Of a stretch of 64,000 bases of DNA, positions 61,402-64,000 are shown in pieces. The DNA is from Pseudomonas sp. ADAK13. Its GTDB lineage: Bacteria > Pseudomonadota > Gammaproteobacteria > Pseudomonadales > Pseudomonadaceae. Made by a program: the position numbers and the translations under genes. The notes below the pieces were generated by a model. That model saw nothing but the letters and a program-made list of their open reading frames with translations, made no database searches and was not told the origin of the DNA. The stretch lies in the NCBI RefSeq assembly GCF_012935715.1, contig NZ_CP052860.1, positions 4,774,001-4,838,000 of the forward strand, given 5' to 3'. The first letter of the stretch is position 1. Every line of letters begins with the position of its first letter.

Positions 61402-62910
61402 TCACTTTGCTTTCGCGCTGAACCAACGACACAAGACTTCCTCCAATCCGTTCATGTTGTTCCCCTCTCCAGTCCAGGCAAGGCAGGCATCCGGCCGGAT
61501 CAGCATTGAAAATCTGGCGTCAACAAAAACGCAACGTACCCTCTGGGTGCAGGCGGCAACAAGTTTGGAAAGCGTCCCCCCGGTTGAGGCATCGAGCAGA
61601 ACACCCTTGCCGTCCTGCATGAGATCGTAGAGCGGGGTGACGGCGGCGTCGTGGTGTATCGACTGGTTGCCCATCAAGCGGCCGACCTCATCGTGCTCCT
61701 GTTCCAGGTCATACCGGGTGGCCAGGCCACTCATCATCGCGCCGATCAGTTGGCTCACGTCATCCAGTTGCATGAGCGTCGTCATGAGGTCACGCAGCGC
61801 GCCAGACTGAGGATCGGGCCGCAGTAAGGCAACTTGCGCGAGGGTATTGGCCAGCACGGCTTCGGCAACTGGGCGTCGTTCAGCGGTGTAGGTGTCCAGG
61901 AGGCGGTCGGGCATCTCGCCGCGAATCACCGAGGCAAGCTTCCAGCCCAGGTTTGCAGCATCTACCAGCCCGAGGGTCAGGCCCTGGCCGCCAAAGGGCG
62001 AGTGCACATGGGCGGCGTCGCCGGCCAGCAGTATCCGGCCTTGACGGTAGGTGTTTGCCAGGCGGGTGTTGTCTGCCCAGCGGCTGGCGCTTTGCAGGCT
62101 GTTCACGCGGATGTCTTGGCCGCTGACCCGGCGAAGCACGGTTTCGATTTCTTCATGGGTGACCGCCGCCTCACGATTTGCCGGGGGGCCGGTGAAGTCC
62201 AGCATGAACAATCGACCGGGAATTGGGCCGTAGGAAAATACTCCCCCGGACGTCCGACGCCAACCAATGGGCAATAGGCATTCAGGACGATCGACTTCGG
62301 CGATCACTTGGTAGAACGTGGAGGTAGGTGCTGTGCCGGGAAATTCGAAGCCGGCCACTTTTCGTACCCGACTGCGTCCTCCGTCGCAGCCCACCAGGTA
62401 GGCGCAGTGAACCTGGTCTGCACCGTTGGGTGTTTGCCACGTCACGCTGACGCCCTCTGTCATCGGTTTGATTTCAGTGACATCACACCCTCGGCGCACC
62501 TCAATCCCAAGGCTGCGGGCACGCTCGGCGAGCATCGACTCCAGAGCCTGTTGATCTACGGCATGAGCGCGCCGTGGCGGCTCGAGTTGGGCCAGTTTCC
62601 GGATAGGCAAGCCAGCAAAATGCCCACTGAATTTGGCCGCCCGGCCCCGCAGATCGGCGCCGGTCTGGGTGCTGAACGCCTGCATCCGCGCGAGGCTGTC
62701 AGTCTCTGCGCGGATAATGGCCGCGGCCATGCCCCGGCGTTGCAGTGCTTCGCTGCCAAGCGGCACCAGCGACATCGCCTTCATCCCCTGGCTCGGTGCG
62801 GCCAGGCGTTCAAGCACAAGGACTTGTACGCCCCCCAGGGTCAGTTCGATAGCGGTCAGAAGCCCAACCGGACCGGCGCCTACAACCACGGCATCAATGT
62901 AGTTTATCAT
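61402..62910 (-). CDS. FAD-dependent aromatic/polyketide-type monooxygenase
   Basis: 502-aa flavoprotein hydroxylase (PheA/TfdB/MhpA class). FAD motif VVVGAGPVGLLTAIEL at the N-terminus, DG motif CDGGRSRVRKVAG (about residue 175) and GD motif LLAGDAAHVHSPFGGQGLTLG (about 290). A thioredoxin-like C-terminal part follows. Substrates include phenols, polyketides and, in some members, rifampicin or tetracycline. Start at 62910; a frame 14 codons longer has no site. Divergent from a TetR gene, which probably controls it. Confidence 0.9.
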   Translation of the reverse strand: MINYIDAVVVGAGPVGLLTAIELTLGGVQVLVLERLAAPSQGMKAMSLVPLGSEALQRRGMAAAIIRAETDSLARMQAFSTQTGADLRGRAAKFSGHFAGLPIRKLAQLEPPRRAHAVDQQALESMLAERARSLGIEVRRGCDVTEIKPMTEGVSVTWQTPNGADQVHCAYLVGCDGGRSRVRKVAGFEFPGTAPTSTFYQVIAEVDRPECLLPIGWRRTSGGVFSYGPIPGRLFMLDFTGPPANREAAVTHEEIETVLRRVSGQDIRVNSLQSASRWADNTRLANTYRQGRILLAGDAAHVHSPFGGQGLTLGLVDAANLGWKLASVIRGEMPDRLLDTYTAERRPVAEAVLANTLAQVALLRPDPQSGALRDLMTTLMQLDDVSQLIGAMMSGLATRYDLEQEHDEVGRLMGNQSIHHDAAVTPLYDLMQDGKGVLLDASTGGTLSKLVAACTQRVRCVFVDARFSMLIRPDACLAWTGEGNNMNGLEEVLCRWFSAKAK

Positions 62911-62940
62911 GTACTTTATCCAAATATATACTAAGTACAT
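62909..62940. promoter_or_regulatory. perfect inverted repeat, candidate TetR operator
   Basis: ATGTACTT (62909-62916) and AAGTACAT (62933-62940) around a 16-base AT-rich centre, in the gap between the monooxygenase and TetR genes. It touches the monooxygenase start codon, so a bound repressor would block both promoter and initiation. Binding is inferred. Confidence 0.55.
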
Positions 62941-62968
62941 AATTTGTTGCATGAAGGGAGTTCTGTCA

Positions 62969-63601
62969 ATGCCATCCGGTCGTCAATCTCGCAAGCGCCT
63001 TGCCACGCGGCAACTTATCTCCAATGTGGCCACGGGTCTGTTCCTTGAGCGCGGCTTTGATCAGGTGACCGTGGATGAGATCGCAACCGCTGCCGACGTG
63101 GGTCGGATGACGGTGTTCAACCACTTTCCACGCAAGGAGGACATGTTCTTCGACCGGGACGAAGACGGTCGCGAGCTTTTGCGTGAGGTGTTGCGCCAGC
63201 GTGACCCAGGCGTCGGGCCGATCGAGACGCTGCGTTTGCTGGCTCATCAGTTGGTCGCGCAACAAAGCCCTTACGTGCGCTTTTCTGCCGGGAGCCAAGG
63301 TTTCATAGCGACCATCGAGGGCAGCGAAACCCTCAAGGCCCGGGCCCGGGCGATACGTGGGGAGGTGGCGAACGTGGCCGCACTGGCGCTGTCGGAGTGC
63401 GTAGGGCGAACCCCTGGTGACCCAGACGCCCACTTGGTGGCCGACTTGCTCCTGGCAACGTGGACCGTAGCCCTTATCCAGGCCCACGGGGCCTTCCGAC
63501 AGAAGGGAGATGCCGAGGGCGCGAAGGCCGTTTTCCTTTCCATCGTCGACAAAGGGTCCGTGGGCTTGAGCGTTGCAATGGCAGGCACGCCTTACGCCTG
63601 A
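62969..63601 (+). CDS. TetR-family regulator
   Basis: 210-aa regulator. HTH at about residues 13-58 (ATRQLISNVATGLFLERGFD, DEIATAADVGRMTVFNHFPRKEDM). The C-terminal part is helical, of the kind that binds small hydrophobic ligands. Start 62969 has GGGAG upstream; the two earlier ATGs (62909, 62951) overlap the operator. Divergent control of the monooxygenase is likely. Confidence 0.9.
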   Translation: MPSGRQSRKRLATRQLISNVATGLFLERGFDQVTVDEIATAADVGRMTVFNHFPRKEDMFFDRDEDGRELLREVLRQRDPGVGPIETLRLLAHQLVAQQSPYVRFSAGSQGFIATIEGSETLKARARAIRGEVANVAALALSECVGRTPGDPDAHLVADLLLATWTVALIQAHGAFRQKGDAEGAKAVFLSIVDKGSVGLSVAMAGTPYA

Positions 63602-63748
63602 GCACCTCACTTCGCCCGCACAAAGCGGTACGCGAGCCCCTTTGTGCGCGCTCGTCAGGCAAATCTTATATTTCAGTAAAATATTTGGTTGCTGATTAAA
63701 TTCGTTTAAGATTTGACCAATTGACTGAGTATAAAATTTGGGGAAGTC

Positions 63749-64000
63749 GTGAGCGGATTGCGTGAAAGGCAGAAGGAGCAGCGCAGGGAGGCGATCCTGG
63801 TCGCGGCCATCGATCTCTTTGATAAAAACGGTTACAGCGCTGCCACCGTCGAGCAGATCGCCGCGGCGGCTGGCGTTTCCTCTCCAACGGTCTTCAACTA
63901 TTTTGGCAGCAAGCAGGAAATCCTGTTCGCGCTGGTGGACAGGGCGGACCGAGCCGCTGTCAGCCGGGCCCGCCTGCGAAGGCCACAGTTCGACAATGCC
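63749..64000 (+). CDS. TetR-family regulator, cut by window end
   Basis: First 84 codons of a second TetR protein: HTH in EAILVAAIDLFDKNGYSAATV and AAAAGVSSPTVFNYFGSKQEILF. The start is GTG at 63749, after a close GGGAAG. No stop is reached. Its operon would lie to the right. Two TetR genes in tandem may mark one larger efflux or degradation cassette. Confidence 0.85.
   Translation, partial: MSGLRERQKEQRREAILVAAIDLFDKNGYSAATVEQIAAAAGVSSPTVFNYFGSKQEILFALVDRADRAAVSRARLRRPQFDNA

Noticed and set aside
36355..64000. attR, a second copy of the 18-bp tRNA-Gly end
   Set aside because: Read through to the window end on both strands without finding it.

Overview
The window is chromosome of a fluorescent Pseudomonas (P. 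fluorescens group) with the left part of an integrative conjugative element (ICE). The species call rests on the gacA-uvrC-pgsA-tRNA-Gly order, TTG-initiated gacA, GC-rich codon use, REP/REPIN hairpins and a long dispersed intergenic repeat at the left edge.

1-12.2 kb: a LysR regulator converges on an operon for uptake and hydrolysis of an amide (amidase, MHS-type MFS transporter, OprD porin). Next is a leftward signalling operon: FecR-domain periplasmic protein, membrane protein with a haem-binding CxxCH motif plus HAMP, Ser/Thr kinase and PP2C phosphatase. Divergent from it is an unannotated 232-aa protein with an SGC...H arrangement like CNF/BLF1 glutamine deamidases, then a DUF3455 protein and an Omp25-type beta-barrel.

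12.2-30.4 kb: two unknown genes, then a catabolic block. It holds an XRE-cupin regulator, an old-yellow-enzyme/FAD/4Fe-4S oxidoreductase, a class II aldolase, a BetI-like TetR, enoyl-CoA hydratase, acyl-CoA dehydrogenase, an NDP-forming acyl-CoA ligase, a TPP 2-oxoacid decarboxylase of the 5-guanidino-2-oxopentanoate type, a complete Dpp-like ABC importer and a flavodoxin-fold quinone reductase. Together they suggest import of a peptide-like or guanidino compound and its breakdown through CoA thioesters. A class I DAHP synthase follows, with a long leader holding an aromatic-rich 44-codon peptide, a perfect intrinsic terminator and a second small ORF: a candidate attenuator.

31-36.35 kb: nitrilase-family amidohydrolase, GNAT acetyltransferase, a divergent pair of small DNA-binding regulators, gacA, uvrC, pgsA and tRNA-Gly(GCC).

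36.35-64 kb: an ICE of the PAGI-2/ICEclc type, inserted at the 18-bp 3' end of tRNA-Gly. After the integrase comes an AT-rich four-gene operon that I read as an ABC three-component (ABC-3C) defence system: a two-TM protein, a C-terminal-domain protein, a middle component and an SMC/Rad50-like ATPase. The two-TM protein and its neighbour share a Gly-rich motif that may be an amyloid-type signalling sequence. Then follow a MobH relaxase, an ArdC antirestriction protein, a hairpin-rich noncoding segment (possible oriT) and the type G conjugation genes, from TraG to RAQPRD. An XRE/zeta-toxin-like module sits where TIGR03757 is expected. Right of RAQPRD is a gene-poor segment with what may be a broken Lrp/AsnC remnant, then an FAD monooxygenase with a divergent TetR, and a second TetR cut by the window edge. 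The coupling protein, partition genes and attR are not in view, so the ICE either continues to the right or is incomplete.
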